Shown: positions 1 to 11,365, counted from the stretch's first letter. The stretch is DNA of 54,902 nucleotides from an uncultured Clostridia bacterium (GCA_947588885.1 CANQAH010000003.1:1-54902); one strand, 5' to 3'. Made by a program: numbers and translations. The notes: a model not told the origin generated them from the sequence alone.

Positions 1-8
1 TCCCTAAA

Positions 9-158
9 TTATTCTTTATTTTTTTTTGGTTGGGGTATTACTATTTCTTCTTTTTTAGGTTTCTTACTATTTCCTACTAAATCGCTGATGTGATCTTCTG
101 CTGGTGAAATGTCTATATTTCCATTCCCTGGAACTATTTCAATATCCTTTTTATCCAT
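9..158 (-). CDS. Small 49-aa charged protein (MDKKDIEIVPGNGNIDISPAEDHISDLVGNSKKPKKEEIVIPQPKKNKE), hypothetical
   Basis: Translated by hand from the minus strand; ATG preceded by AAGGAGTGATTATTG (good SD); TAA stop at 9-11; absent from the supplied ORF track because it is short. Confidence 0.6.
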   Translation of the reverse strand: MDKKDIEIVPGNGNIDISPAEDHISDLVGNSKKPKKEEIVIPQPKKNKE

Positions 159-194
159 CAATAATCACTCCTTAAAATATATTTTATTAATATT

Positions 195-1523
195 TTAGCT
201 CATATAATCTTTTAAACGTTTGCTTCTGCTTGGATGTCTTAATTTTCTAAGGGCCTTAGCCTCAATTTGTCTAATTCTTTCACGTGTTACTTGAAATTCT
301 CTACCAACTTCTTCAAGTGTTCTTGCTTTTCCATCTTCAAGTCCGAATCTTAATTTTAAAACTTTTGCTTCTCTTGGTGTAAGTGTTTCCATTACTTCTT
401 CCAACTGTTCTTTTAGTAATGTATATGCTGCTGAATCTTGTGGGGCAGGTGATTCATCATCAGGAATAAAATCACCTAAATGGCTGTCATCTTCTTCACC
501 TATTGGTGTTTCTAAAGATACTGGATCTTGTGCAATTTTTTGTATTTCCATTACTTTCTCAACAGGTATTTCCATTTCTTCAGCAATCTCTTCTGGCGTT
601 GGTTCTCTACCTAATTGTTGTAATAAGTGTCTAGAAGTTCTAATTAATTTATTAATTGTTTCAACCATGTGAACTGGTATTCTTATTGTTCTAGCTTGAT
701 CTGCTATAGCTCTTGTTATAGCTTGTCTAATCCACCATGTAGCATAAGTACTAAATTTAAATCCTTTTGTATAATCAAATTTTTCAACTGCTTTTATCAG
801 ACCCATATTTCCTTCTTGAATTAAATCTAAAAATAGCATTCCTCTTCCAACATATTTTTTAGCAATACTTACAACTAATCTTAAATTTGATTCAGCTAAT
901 TTTTGTTTTGCTTCTTCATCATTTTCTAGTATTCTTTTTGCTAAATCTAATTCTTCATCAAATGTTAATAAAGGAATTCTACCTATTTCTCTAAGATACA
1001 TCCTAACTGGATCGTCTACGCTGACTCCATCCATTGTAGTTGCATTCATTTCTTCAAGTTTTATTTCTTCAACTTCTTCTAAATCCTCAATGTCTGGTTC
1101 GTCATCACTATCATCTTTAAGAACGTCAACACCTAATTCTTCAAATACATCGAAAACTTTATCAATTTGATCTGGTGTAACATCTCCTAATTGTGTAGCA
1201 AGTTCTCCATAAGTAATTTTTCCACTTTCTTTTGCAGTTTTTAAAATATTATAAACTTTATTATTCGCAATTTCTTCCTCAGTTTGTGGATTTTCAATTT
1301 TCTTTATTTCTTTAATTCTTTTTTGCTTAGTATTTTCTTCTTTTTTTACATCATTTTCTTTAGTTTCTTCTTTTTGTGCTTTTTCTTTATCTGCCTTTTT
1401 ATTTTCATCTTTTTCTGTTTTAGTAGACTTTAAATCACTTTTATTTTCTTCAGCAGCAATTTCTTTTTCATTTTTCTTTTTTATTTCATTATTATCTGTT
1501 TCTTCTTTATTTCCTCTAGCCAT
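195..1523 (-). CDS. rpoD: RNA polymerase primary sigma factor (sigma-70/RpoD)
   Basis: Regions 1.1, 2 ([27 protein letters not shown]), 3 and 4 ([22 protein letters not shown]); Lys/Glu-rich N-terminal extension. Confidence 0.97.
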   Translation of the reverse strand: MARGNKEETDNNEIKKKNEKEIAAEENKSDLKSTKTEKDENKKADKEKAQKEETKENDVKKEENTKQKRIKEIKKIENPQTEEEIANNKVYNILKTAKESGKITYGELATQLGDVTPDQIDKVFDVFEELGVDVLKDDSDDEPDIEDLEEVEEIKLEEMNATTMDGVSVDDPVRMYLREIGRIPLLTFDEELDLAKRILENDEEAKQKLAESNLRLVVSIAKKYVGRGMLFLDLIQEGNMGLIKAVEKFDYTKGFKFSTYATWWIRQAITRAIADQARTIRIPVHMVETINKLIRTSRHLLQQLGREPTPEEIAEEMEIPVEKVMEIQKIAQDPVSLETPIGEEDDSHLGDFIPDDESPAPQDSAAYTLLKEQLEEVMETLTPREAKVLKLRFGLEDGKARTLEEVGREFQVTRERIRQIEAKALRKLRHPSRSKRLKDYMS

Positions 1524-1532
1524 ACTATCCCC

Positions 1533-3317
1533 CTATTTCATTTTAGATATTTTTAAAATGATTGTACTTAATTCTTTTTCTAGTTTTCTTCTATTATCTT
1601 CGTCTATGTTTTGATCTAGTTCAAGTAAGATTTCATTTTTCCTTTTAATAATCCTTTCTTTATTATAACTATTTACAATATCTTCTATGCATTTATTAAC
1701 ATCTGTAATTTCATAATCATCAGCCATTATTTTAGTTAAATGACTAATTAAATCACTATTTTCATTTGGCATTGAATCTAATATATTATTAATATCTTTG
1801 CCTTTTTCCATATAATCATATATTCTCGTTATAATTTCTATATTTAGAGGATATTTAAAATCTTCTTTTACTATGCTGTTTTTTATTTTTTCTCTGCTTG
1901 GATCATCTCCATTTATAAGTAAATAAATAATTACGTTTTCTCGTTTTATTGTTGCCTCATCAGCACTTTTTTCTTCTTTTTTGACTATACGTGGTTTTAC
2001 TTTTTTTTCTTTTTCCTCTTCTTCTTTTTTATTCACGTATTTAATTTTGTTTACTTCAGCATATATTGCTTCTTTAGAAATTCCATAATTTCTCGAAATG
2101 TTATCTATTTGTATTTCCAATTCTATTTGGCTCTCTACATTTAATAATATTTTAGCAATCTCTTGTAAAAATTTGATTTTGTCATTTGTATTTTCTAAAT
2201 TATAATTGTTTTTTATTACTTTTATTTTAAATTCTACAAGTGATATTGCTTTTTCTATTAATAAATTAAATCTTCCACTTCCATATTTGATAACATATTC
2301 ATCTGGATCTTTTCCATCATCCATTTGAAGTATTCTAACATCGCAGCCTAAATTTTTAAGAATTTCTAATCCTCTCATTGTTGCTGCTTGTCCTGCTGTG
2401 TCAGAATCATAACTAATTATAACTTGTCCTGCATATTTTCTAAGTAATCTTCCTTGTGCTTCTGTTAATGCAGTACCCAATGATGCAACTACATTTGTTA
2501 TTCCCCTTTGATATAAAGAAATTGCATCCATATAGCCTTCAACTATAACAATTTTTTCTAAGCTTCCTTTTTTGGCAACATTTAGTCCAAATAAATTTCT
2601 TCCTTTTGAATAAACTATATTTTCTGGTGAATTTATGTATTTGGGAAGTGATTTATCAAGAACTCTTCCTCCAAAAGCTATGACCTTGCCTCTGATATCC
2701 ATTATTGGTATCATTAACCTATTTCTGAATCTATCAATAAATTGTCCTCTATCATTTCTGTTAACTAAGCTTGATGCAAGTATTTCTTCATCTGAAAATC
2801 CTTTTTGTTTTAGGTATTTATATAATTCATTATATGTTCCTGAATATCCAATTAAAAATGATTTTAATGTTGCATTGTTAAGTTTTCTTAATTTTACATA
2901 ATCCTGCGCTGGTTTTGCTGTTGGCTTGTACAAGTTTTCGTGATAAAATTGTGCAGTTATTTCATTGATTTTTAGAACTTTATCTTTAAGAAATTGTCTT
3001 TTATTAAATTGTTCATTTTCTGAAGTTGGTAATTCAATACCTGACTTTTCAGCTAAAAATTCTAATGTTTCCCTAAAATCTAAGTTTTCAATCTTACTGA
3101 TAAAGTGTATAACATTTCCTCCAGCTCCACATCCAAAGCAATGAAATATTTGTTTATCTGGAGAAACAGAAAAAGAAGGAGATTTTTCTTTATGAAAAGG
3201 ACATAAACCGAAAAAATTTCTTCCGCTTCTTTTTAATGTTACATATTGAGATATTATATCTACTATATCATTTGAAGATCGTATTTCATCAATTAATTCG
3301 TCACTATATCTTACCAT
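1533..3317 (-). CDS. dnaG: DNA primase DnaG
   Basis: CHC2 zinc finger (CPFHKEKSPSFSVSPDKQIFHCFGCGAGG) and Toprim motif (VEGYMDAISLYQRG). Start set at MVRYSDELIDEI (3317) after AAAGGAA rather than the track start at 3359. Confidence 0.95.
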   Translation of the reverse strand: MVRYSDELIDEIRSSNDIVDIISQYVTLKRSGRNFFGLCPFHKEKSPSFSVSPDKQIFHCFGCGAGGNVIHFISKIENLDFRETLEFLAEKSGIELPTSENEQFNKRQFLKDKVLKINEITAQFYHENLYKPTAKPAQDYVKLRKLNNATLKSFLIGYSGTYNELYKYLKQKGFSDEEILASSLVNRNDRGQFIDRFRNRLMIPIMDIRGKVIAFGGRVLDKSLPKYINSPENIVYSKGRNLFGLNVAKKGSLEKIVIVEGYMDAISLYQRGITNVVASLGTALTEAQGRLLRKYAGQVIISYDSDTAGQAATMRGLEILKNLGCDVRILQMDDGKDPDEYVIKYGSGRFNLLIEKAISLVEFKIKVIKNNYNLENTNDKIKFLQEIAKILLNVESQIELEIQIDNISRNYGISKEAIYAEVNKIKYVNKKEEEEKEKKVKPRIVKKEEKSADEATIKRENVIIYLLINGDDPSREKIKNSIVKEDFKYPLNIEIITRIYDYMEKGKDINNILDSMPNENSDLISHLTKIMADDYEITDVNKCIEDIVNSYNKERIIKRKNEILLELDQNIDEDNRRKLEKELSTIILKISKMK

Positions 3318-3494
3318 CGTATTCCTTTCTGTTAATATTATTCGACATAAATATTTCAAATCCTTCCAAGGTTACATAATTTTTTACATTTTTATTTCAT
3401 TATTTATACAAAAATATTGATATTTAGCCAAATAAAAAAGAAGAAATTTTTTCACAGTTTTTATTTATTTTAATTTAAAAATTTTTTGAAAAAA

Positions 3495-3535
3495 AATAGG
3501 GTTAAAATATTCTATATTTTAACCCTACCTTTTTA
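3495..3535 (-). terminator. Intrinsic terminator downstream of nrdG
   Basis: Perfect stem TAGGGTTAAAATA/TATTTTAACCCTA (3497-3509/3515-3527) followed by a T-run on the minus strand. Confidence 0.8.
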
Positions 3536-3577
3536 TATAATAATTTCCTATCATATAAAAACTTTGTCCAATTTACT

Positions 3578-4081
3578 TTATATATCTAAACTAACTACTT
3601 TATGAACTTTTAATGTTTCTGGAATATCTATTATTCTTTGATTGGCTGATCCTCTAAATTTTAAATTAGGCTTTTTCTCACTTTCTACAAATCTTCCATC
3701 CACAAGAACATCAATTTCACTAAGAACTTTATTTGTTGTTTCATCATTTCTGGCTGCAAGTTGTTCAAATGTGTATCCGCTGTAACACCAAACATTAAAT
3801 TCTGGTCTAACTTTCTTTACATCTTTAATAAATTGGCCAACTTCTGCTATGTTTTCTTTGCAAAGTGGTTCTCCACCACTTATTGTAATTCCTTTTAATA
3901 TTGAATTCTCACATATTCTATTTATGATTTCTTCTTTATTAAATTTTTGTCCATAGTTAAAATCTTGTGCTATTTTATTTTGGCAACCTGGGCAATTGTG
4001 TGGACATCCACTTACAAATAATACTGCTCTCCAACCTAGTCCATTTGATATACTTTCGTCATAAAATCCTGCCATATTCAT
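3578..4081 (-). CDS. nrdG: Anaerobic ribonucleoside-triphosphate reductase activating protein (radical SAM)
   Basis: CPHNCPGCQNK radical-SAM Cys motif; GGEPLC; adjacent to nrdD; SD TAGGAGG. Confidence 0.93.
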   Translation of the reverse strand: MNMAGFYDESISNGLGWRAVLFVSGCPHNCPGCQNKIAQDFNYGQKFNKEEIINRICENSILKGITISGGEPLCKENIAEVGQFIKDVKKVRPEFNVWCYSGYTFEQLAARNDETTNKVLSEIDVLVDGRFVESEKKPNLKFRGSANQRIIDIPETLKVHKVVSLDI

Positions 4082-4099
4082 AGCTATTTCCTCCTATTT

Positions 4100-6403
4100 T
4101 TATGCACCTTTCATTCCGTTTGCATCTCCGCCATCTATGTGTGTTACTCTATCTTTTAATTCAGCAAGCTTTCCTTGATTCCATCTTGAAGTTGTTCCAA
4201 CTAAATAGCCTGTTATTCTTTGGATAACATCTATATCTTCGCTTCCACACTCTGGGCAAACTGTTAGGTTTGCATCAGCATTTTCAAATCCACATGTCAT
4301 GCATCTTGATCTTGTGTGGTTAACACTTCCATAACCCATATTATATTTATCCATTAAATCAACAACTGCTTCTATGCTTTCTGGATTATGTACAGCATCT
4401 CCATCTAATTCTATGTAGAAAATATGTCCTCCTCTTGTTAAATCATGATATGGAGCTTCTATTTTTGCTTTATGCTCTGCTGTACATTTATACCATACTG
4501 GAACATGGTTGCTGTTTGTATAATAATCTTTGTCTGTTACTCCTAAAATTGTTCCATATTTTTTTCTGTCTATTTTTGTAAATCTTCCTGCTAATCCTTC
4601 TGCTGGTGTGGCTAAAACAGAATAATTTAAATCATATCTATCAGCAAATCCTGTAACCATTTCTTTTAAATTAGATATTATTTCAAGTCCAAGTTTTTGT
4701 GATTCATCTGATTCTCCATGGTGTTTACCTGTTAAAACTGTTAGTGCTTCTGCTAATCCTATAAATCCAACTCCTAATGTACCTTCTTTTAATACTGGTT
4801 CAACTGTATCTGTTGGTCTTAAGTTTTCACTTCCATTCCATAGTCCTGACATTAACATTGGAAATTGTTTTGCTATAGCTGTACTTTGGAATTTATATCT
4901 ATCATATAATTGTCTTGCAGCTACTCCAGCAACATCTTCTAATTTTTGCATAAATATCTTTTTTACTGTTTTCTTAAATGATGCTGTCATTTTTTCTTCA
5001 CTGCCTTTACCTAGTTCAAATGTTACTCCGCATTTTTCTTGAGCTTCTAATGCTGCTTCAATAGCTAATCCAGGTAAATTAATTGTTGTAAATGATAAGT
5101 TTCCTCTTCCAATTGAAGTTTTTTCTCCGTGTCTATTTTCAAATACTCTAGTTCTGCATCCCATTGTTGCACATTCATATCTATATCTTTCTGGATCTTT
5201 TGCATCCCATTTTTCATGTTGATTAAATGTTGCATCTAAGTTTATGAAATTTGGGAAAAATCTTTTTGCAGTTACTTTGCAAGCTAATTTATATAGATCG
5301 TAATTTGGATCTTTTTTCTCGTAATTTACTCCTCTTTTCTTCTTCCAAATTTGAATTGGGAATATTGGAGTTTCACCGTTTCCAACACCTCTTTCTGTTG
5401 AAAGAAGTATTTCTCTTATAATGCATCTTCCTTCTGGAGATGTATCAGTTCCATAGTTAATTGAACTAAATACAACTTGGTTTCCACCTCTTGAATGTAT
5501 TGTGTTCATATTATGTATGAAGGCTTCCATTGCTTGATGAACTCTTGATACTGTATTATTTATTGCAGCTTGAATATCTCTTTCTTCACCTTTTAATCCT
5601 GATAAATCTTGTTTTATATAATCTTTTGGTTGATAATCATATAATTTTGATAAATCTTTATCTAGCAATTCTCCAATTTTCTTTAATTCCTCTTGGAATG
5701 TCATTTTAACATATGGTGCTAAATAGTAATCAAATGCTGGTATAGCTTGTCCTCCATGCATTTCGTTTTGAACAGTTTCCATTGAAATACATCCGATTAT
5801 ACTAGCTGTTTCAATTCTTTTTGCTGGTCTTGATGAACCATGTCCGGCTCTAAATCCGTTTTTTAATATTTTATCTAATGGGTGTTGTAAACAAGTTAGA
5901 GATTTGGTTGGATAATAGTCTTTGTCATGTACATGTATATATCCATTTTTAACTGCTTCTCTGGCTTCATGTGATAAAAGGAAATCATCAACAAATGGTT
6001 TTGTTGTTTCTGAAGCAAATTTCATCATCATTCCTGCTGGTGTATCTGCATTCATATTTGCATTTTCTCTAGTTATATCATTTGCTTTTGCCCCTATTAT
6101 GTCTAAGAAAACTTCTTTTGTTTTTGATTTTCTCGCTACGTCTCTATTGTATCTATATGTAATATAGCTTTGTGCAACTTCTTTTCTTGATGTTGACATT
6201 AATCTTTTTTCAACTAAATCTTGAATTTCGTAAACTGTTGCTTGATTTTTATCTTCCAATTTTCTTTGAACGTCTGTAGCTATTTTATTTGCTAGTTCTA
6301 TATCTACACCTCCTGGTGTTTGTGCCATTGCTAATGTTACAGCTTTTACTATTCTTTCTGGATTGAATTCTACTACTCTACCATCTCTCTTAATTACTTG
6401 CAT
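4100..6403 (-). CDS. nrdD: Anaerobic (class III) ribonucleoside-triphosphate reductase
   Basis: N-terminal ATP-cone, C-terminal CMTCGFENADANLTVCPECGS zinc site and glycyl-radical region RITGYLVGTTSRWNQGK. Confidence 0.96.
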   Translation of the reverse strand: MQVIKRDGRVVEFNPERIVKAVTLAMAQTPGGVDIELANKIATDVQRKLEDKNQATVYEIQDLVEKRLMSTSRKEVAQSYITYRYNRDVARKSKTKEVFLDIIGAKANDITRENANMNADTPAGMMMKFASETTKPFVDDFLLSHEAREAVKNGYIHVHDKDYYPTKSLTCLQHPLDKILKNGFRAGHGSSRPAKRIETASIIGCISMETVQNEMHGGQAIPAFDYYLAPYVKMTFQEELKKIGELLDKDLSKLYDYQPKDYIKQDLSGLKGEERDIQAAINNTVSRVHQAMEAFIHNMNTIHSRGGNQVVFSSINYGTDTSPEGRCIIREILLSTERGVGNGETPIFPIQIWKKKRGVNYEKKDPNYDLYKLACKVTAKRFFPNFINLDATFNQHEKWDAKDPERYRYECATMGCRTRVFENRHGEKTSIGRGNLSFTTINLPGLAIEAALEAQEKCGVTFELGKGSEEKMTASFKKTVKKIFMQKLEDVAGVAARQLYDRYKFQSTAIAKQFPMLMSGLWNGSENLRPTDTVEPVLKEGTLGVGFIGLAEALTVLTGKHHGESDESQKLGLEIISNLKEMVTGFADRYDLNYSVLATPAEGLAGRFTKIDRKKYGTILGVTDKDYYTNSNHVPVWYKCTAEHKAKIEAPYHDLTRGGHIFYIELDGDAVHNPESIEAVVDLMDKYNMGYGSVNHTRSRCMTCGFENADANLTVCPECGSEDIDVIQRITGYLVGTTSRWNQGKLAELKDRVTHIDGGDANGMKGA

Positions 6404-6887
6404 ATTTTTTCCCCCTATTAAACTTTAATAATTATTTTTTGCCTTGGCTGATTGTATTTTACCATTAAGAATTTTAATGTCAAACATCATGTTTTTATGT
6501 AACTAATTTCATGTAATTCAGTGTTCATGCCACTTTCATCAATCAATTTATTTTCACATTTCTTTAATTTGATATCTTTAGTTGTTAGCCCCTCTAAGAG
6601 AATCTATTTTTATGTTACATTTAAATTACATTTTTAGTTTTTTCAAAAAATCATTTTTTTATTTTTGTTATTTTTTAATTTTATTTTATTTTTCCACATT
6701 CTATGTTTTTTCCTTTAAAAATAAGGGTTTTCAATTTTCATAGTTCATTTTTTTAATTTTATTTTTTATTTTTTCAAAAAATCATTTTTTTATTTTTTCG
6801 GTTTTTCGTTTTATTTTTAAACCTCTTTTTTTACCTTTTATTTCATCTTATATGATGTCATTATTTCATTTTTAAATCTTATGCATA

Positions 6888-6924
6888 AAAAAATACGCCT
6901 TAATTTTTTTAAGGCGTATTTTCG
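6888..6924 (-). terminator. Intrinsic terminator of ftsH
   Basis: AAAATACGCCTT/AAGGCGTATTTT stem with flanking A/T-runs just after the ftsH stop. Confidence 0.8.
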
Positions 6925-6934
6925 TTTTTCGACA

Positions 6935-8755
6935 TTATTCTGCATCATTAAATATTTCGTTAAATTCGTCTCCATCAATTTTTTCTTTTTCTATAAGAAT
7001 TTCTGCAACTCTATTTAATTTATCTCTATTAATTGTTAATATTTGCTCTGCTGTTCTATATGCTTTATCTATTATTGCTTTTACTTCTATATCAATTTGA
7101 GCAGATGTAGATTCGCTATAATTTCTAGTTTGACCCCAGTCTCTTCCTAAAAATACTTCTTCTTGTCCTGAACCAAATGTAATAGTTCCAATCTTATCAC
7201 TCATACCATATTTAGTAACCATATCTCTTGCAATTTTTGAAGCTCTTTCTATATCATTACTTGCTCCAGTTGATACATCTCCTAATACTAAATGTTCAGC
7301 AACTCTTCCACCTAATAATGATACTATATTTTCTTCCATTTCTACTTTTGACATAAATGATTTATCTTCTGTTGGTCTATACATTGTATATCCACCAGCC
7401 ATTCCTCTAGGAACTATTGATATTTGATGAACTGGATCTTGTGTTGGTAAGAATCTACTAACTACAGCATGACCAGCTTCATGGAATGCAACAAGTTTTC
7501 TTTCTTTATCACTAATAACCTTTGATTTTTTCTCTGGTCCCATAGTTACTTTTATCATTGCATCTTCAATATCTTTCATATTGATTTCTTTCTTATTTTG
7601 TTTTGCTGCAACTAAAGCTGCTTCATTTAAAATATTCTCTAAGTCTGCTCCAACAAATCCAGCTGTATTTTTTGCTATTGTTCCAAAATCAACATCGTCT
7701 GCCATTTTTTTCTTCTTAGCATGAACTTCAAGTATTTTTTCTCTTGCTTTAACATCAGGTGCTCCTACTACAATTTGTCTATCAAATCTTCCTGCTCTTA
7801 ATAAGGCTTTATCTAATACATCTGGTCTGTTTGTTGCTGCTAAAACTATAACACCTTCATTTGGTGCAAATCCGTCCATTTCAACAAGTAATTGGTTTAA
7901 TGTTTGTTCTCTTTCATCATGTCCTCCACCAAGTCCTGCTCCTCTTTGACGTCCAACAGCATCAATTTCATCTATAAATACTATACAAGGTGCACTTTTC
8001 TTTGCTTGTTCAAATAAATCTCTAACTCTTGATGCTCCAACACCAACGAACATTTCAACGAAATCAGATCCACTTATAATAAAGAATGGAACTCCTGCTT
8101 CTCCAGCTACTGCTTTTGCAAGTAATGTTTTACCTGTTCCAGGGTGACCAACAAGTAATACTCCTTTAGGTATTCTTGCTCCCATATCTGTAAATTTCTT
8201 TGGATTCTTTAAAAATTCTACTATTTCTTCTAGCTCTTGTTTTTCTTCTTCTATTCCAGCAACATCCTCAAAAGTAATTTTGTTTTTATCAGCAGGTGTC
8301 ATCATTCTGGCTTTACTCTTGCCAAAAGACATTGTCTTGTTTCCACCTTGAGAATTTGGATTCATGAACATTACCCATATAAAGAAAATAAAAATCATAA
8401 GTAATATTGTTGGGGCAAATGCTTCTAAAATGCTTAAAAATTTTGATTCTTGTGTTTGTGATAACTCTATTGTGTTATCACTGTCTTCAATTAACTTGTC
8501 TGATATTCTATACATAAATGTATCTAAGCTAGGTATAGTAACAGTTTTTTCAATTTCATCATCTTTTATTTTTATACTAGCTGTTTTATTATCATCTGAT
8601 ATTTTTATTGATTCTACTTGATTATTTTCTATATTTTTCAATAATTCGGAATATGACATTTTTTTATTTGCATTTCCACTTATTGCAGATATAACCATGA
8701 TAAATATTATTAATAAAACTAGCCACATTGCTATTTTCTTTATTCCGCTTTTCAA
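6935..8755 (-). CDS. ftsH: ATP-dependent zinc metalloprotease FtsH
   Basis: Walker [12 protein letters not shown] region, HEAGH zinc motif, N-terminal TM. Track start is 8779, but AAGGAGG lies inside that N-terminus, 7 nt before a TTG ([11 protein letters not shown]), so a TTG start near 8755 is preferred. Confidence 0.95.
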   Translation of the reverse strand: MKSGIKKIAMWLVLLIIFIMVISAISGNANKKMSYSELLKNIENNQVESIKISDDNKTASIKIKDDEIEKTVTIPSLDTFMYRISDKLIEDSDNTIELSQTQESKFLSILEAFAPTILLMIFIFFIWVMFMNPNSQGGNKTMSFGKSKARMMTPADKNKITFEDVAGIEEEKQELEEIVEFLKNPKKFTDMGARIPKGVLLVGHPGTGKTLLAKAVAGEAGVPFFIISGSDFVEMFVGVGASRVRDLFEQAKKSAPCIVFIDEIDAVGRQRGAGLGGGHDEREQTLNQLLVEMDGFAPNEGVIVLAATNRPDVLDKALLRAGRFDRQIVVGAPDVKAREKILEVHAKKKKMADDVDFGTIAKNTAGFVGADLENILNEAALVAAKQNKKEINMKDIEDAMIKVTMGPEKKSKVISDKERKLVAFHEAGHAVVSRFLPTQDPVHQISIVPRGMAGGYTMYRPTEDKSFMSKVEMEENIVSLLGGRVAEHLVLGDVSTGASNDIERASKIARDMVTKYGMSDKIGTITFGSGQEEVFLGRDWGQTRNYSESTSAQIDIEVKAIIDKAYRTAEQILTINRDKLNRVAEILIEKEKIDGDEFNEIFNDAE

Positions 8756-8883
8756 ATTATCTTCCTCCTTAGCGTGCATAAGTCATCTATTATATATAAA
8801 TCAATATAGCATAATCACTTTTTATTTACAACAGAATTATACAAATTGAAATATGATTGTAATATCTGTTATTTTTACTGAAT

Positions 8884-9864
8884 TTAGTTATCTTTTTTTA
8901 TTAAAATATTTTTATTTTTTATTTCAATCTTAGTTTTTTGATTTGGTTTTAAAAACTTATTTCCAATATTATTATTGCATAATTTTATAATATCATCTAA
9001 ATTTATTTTTTCTATTCCTTTTGTATCACCAAAAATTGTTTCTATTCCCTTTAAAATCAATCTCTTTTGTATAACAACATCTTGCAAATTAAATTTTTTT
9101 AGATCATAAACAATTTGATCTTTGTCATCTATTATAATTTCTGAATAAACTTTATCTGTTTCTTTTTCTAAAAAATTTTCTTCTTCTTTTACTATATCAG
9201 ATAACCTTTTTATTCCCATAACTATATTAGGATTAAATACTTCTTTTAATTCTGGAATAAGAATATTTCTTATTTTATTTCTCGTATATGTATTATCATC
9301 ATTTGATTCATCATGCCTTGGATTTATTTTTTTCTCTTTGCAATATTGTTCAATTTCTTCTCTTGATGTTTCAATTAATGGTCTTATATATTGTTCTCTT
9401 TTAGGTTCTATTCCCTTTAGGCCATTTATTCCAGTTCCCCTAATTATATTCATTAAAACAGTTTCACAATTATCATTTAAATTGTGTGCTATTGCTATTT
9501 TATTCGCTTTTGTTTCATTTAGAACTTCTTCAAAAAAATTATATCTAATATCTCTACCTGTTTCTTCAATTCCTCTTTTTTGTTTTTGAGCTAATTCTAG
9601 TATATTTTTATGTTCTACAAAAAAATCAATTTTGTTTTTTTCACAGTATGTTTTAACAAATTCTTCATCAATTTTTGCATTTTCTCTAATCATGTGATTT
9701 ATGTGAGCTACAACTAATGATATTTGATATTTATCTTTTAATTCTAGAAGAATATTAATAAGTGTTATTGAATCTGGTCCTCCAGATACACCAACAACAA
9801 TTTTATCTCCTTTTTCTATTAGATTAAATTTTTTAATCGTTTCTTCTACTTTTTCTTTTAACAT
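8884..9864 (-). CDS. tilS: tRNA(Ile)-lysidine synthase
   Basis: SGGPDS PP-loop motif, HINHMIRENAKIDEEFV, RNKIRNILIPEL; adjacent to ftsH. Confidence 0.93.
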   Translation of the reverse strand: MLKEKVEETIKKFNLIEKGDKIVVGVSGGPDSITLINILLELKDKYQISLVVAHINHMIRENAKIDEEFVKTYCEKNKIDFFVEHKNILELAQKQKRGIEETGRDIRYNFFEEVLNETKANKIAIAHNLNDNCETVLMNIIRGTGINGLKGIEPKREQYIRPLIETSREEIEQYCKEKKINPRHDESNDDNTYTRNKIRNILIPELKEVFNPNIVMGIKRLSDIVKEEENFLEKETDKVYSEIIIDDKDQIVYDLKKFNLQDVVIQKRLILKGIETIFGDTKGIEKINLDDIIKLCNNNIGNKFLKPNQKTKIEIKNKNILIKKDN

Positions 9865-9880
9865 TTTCTCTCCTTTTGTG

Positions 9881-9985
9881 GCGAAGCCTTTGAATAATAG
9901 AAAATTTTATTTTATGTTGTGTGGATTTTTAGCGAAGCTTTTTTGAATAATGAAAATGCGAAGCACTTTCCTATTATTCAAAAAA
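9881..9985 (+). repeat. Intergenic palindromic element copy R1 (rearranged or nested)
   Basis: Two GCGAAGC modules plus hairpin TTTTTTGAATAAT...TTTCCTATTATTCAAAAAA; 9917-9944 matches 39987-40014 at 27/28 positions. Confidence 0.8.
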
Positions 9986-10005
9986 GCGCTTGTGCAGCGC
10001 TCTTT
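9981..10005 (-). terminator. Intrinsic terminator of dnaB
   Basis: AGCGCT-TGTGC-AGCGCT stem; on the minus strand followed by TTTTTT that runs into repeat R1. Confidence 0.75.
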
Positions 10006-11346
10006 TTATTGATTTTCATCTCTATATTTTTCCAGGTTTGCAAACTTGGTATAATTTCCAAGCCATAATAGTTCAACTGTTCCTGTTGAACCTCCCCTGT
10101 GTTTTGCTAAAATTACTTCTGCAATATTCTTTTTCTCACTATCTTGATTATAATAATCATCTCTGTATAAAAACATTACTATATCTGCGTCTTGCTCTAT
10201 TGCTCCTGATTCTCTCAAGTCTGAAAGCATAGGTCTTTTATCATCTCTTTTTTCAGCACCACGAGACAATTGTGATAATGCAATGACTGGAATATTTAAT
10301 TCTTTGGCTAATATCTTTAATGATCTACTTATCTCTGAAATTTCTTGCTCACGGCTACTATTCTTTTTTCCACTTCCTTGTACAAGCTGTAAATAGTCTA
10401 TTACTACTAAACCAATATTTTTCTCTAATTTCAATTTTCTGCACCTTGCTCTAATTTCCATTATTGAAATACCAGGTGTATCATCTATATATATAGGTGC
10501 TTCTGCTAATCTTCCTGATGAATTTGCAAGTTTAATCCATTCATTATCATCTATTTTTCCTGTTCTAATTTTATTGCTATCTACCATTGCTTCACTGCAT
10601 AAAATTCTGTTTGCTACTTGTTCTTTTGACATTTCTAAATTGAATATTACAACAGGTACATTATTATTTACAGCAGCATGTGTTGCAATATTTATAGCAA
10701 ATGCTGATTTTCCCATTGCTGGACGTGCGGCTATTATTATTAAGTCTGAATTATGAAATCCTGACGTCTTATAATCTAGTTCTGTAAATCCTGTTTCTAC
10801 ACCAGTTATATACCCTTTTTGGTTATATAATCTTTCTAACTCTGCAAATGTTTCAACCAAAACATCCTTTATTGGTGAATATCCTTTAGCATTTTTGTTT
10901 TGCATTATGTCAAAAATTTTCTTTTCAGCAATATTCATTATATCTTCAACATCTTCAGTTTGTTCATATCCTGCAGCAATCATATCATTTGCAGTTTTGA
11001 TTAAATTTCTTAATATTGATTTTTCTTCAATTATTTTTATGTATTTCTCAATGTTTGTTGTTGTAGGAACTTTTTCAGGTAAAACAGCTAAATATTCTAG
11101 TCCTCCAATTTGTTCAAATTTGCCATTTTCAACTAATTCAGCTTTAACAGTAATAATATCAACAGGCTCTGCTCTTCCATAAAGTGATATCATTGCTTCA
11201 TATATAGCTTTATTATCTTCTCTATAAAAATCGTCAACTTTTAGTTTTTCTATTGCGGCTATTACAGAATCTTTGTCTGTTAACATACATCCAAGTACTG
11301 CTTGCTCTGCTTCTATATCGTGTGGTGGAATTTTACCTAGTTCCAT
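10006..11346 (-). CDS. dnaB: Replicative DNA helicase DnaB
   Basis: IAARPAMGKSAFAINIA Walker A, VVIDYLQLV Walker B, SQLSRGAEKRDDKRPMLSDLRESGAIEQDAD; no intein. Confidence 0.97.
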   Translation of the reverse strand: MELGKIPPHDIEAEQAVLGCMLTDKDSVIAAIEKLKVDDFYREDNKAIYEAMISLYGRAEPVDIITVKAELVENGKFEQIGGLEYLAVLPEKVPTTTNIEKYIKIIEEKSILRNLIKTANDMIAAGYEQTEDVEDIMNIAEKKIFDIMQNKNAKGYSPIKDVLVETFAELERLYNQKGYITGVETGFTELDYKTSGFHNSDLIIIAARPAMGKSAFAINIATHAAVNNNVPVVIFNLEMSKEQVANRILCSEAMVDSNKIRTGKIDDNEWIKLANSSGRLAEAPIYIDDTPGISIMEIRARCRKLKLEKNIGLVVIDYLQLVQGSGKKNSSREQEISEISRSLKILAKELNIPVIALSQLSRGAEKRDDKRPMLSDLRESGAIEQDADIVMFLYRDDYYNQDSEKKNIAEVILAKHRGGSTGTVELLWLGNYTKFANLEKYRDENQ

Positions 11347-11365
11347 AATTATGCTCCTTTTCTAA

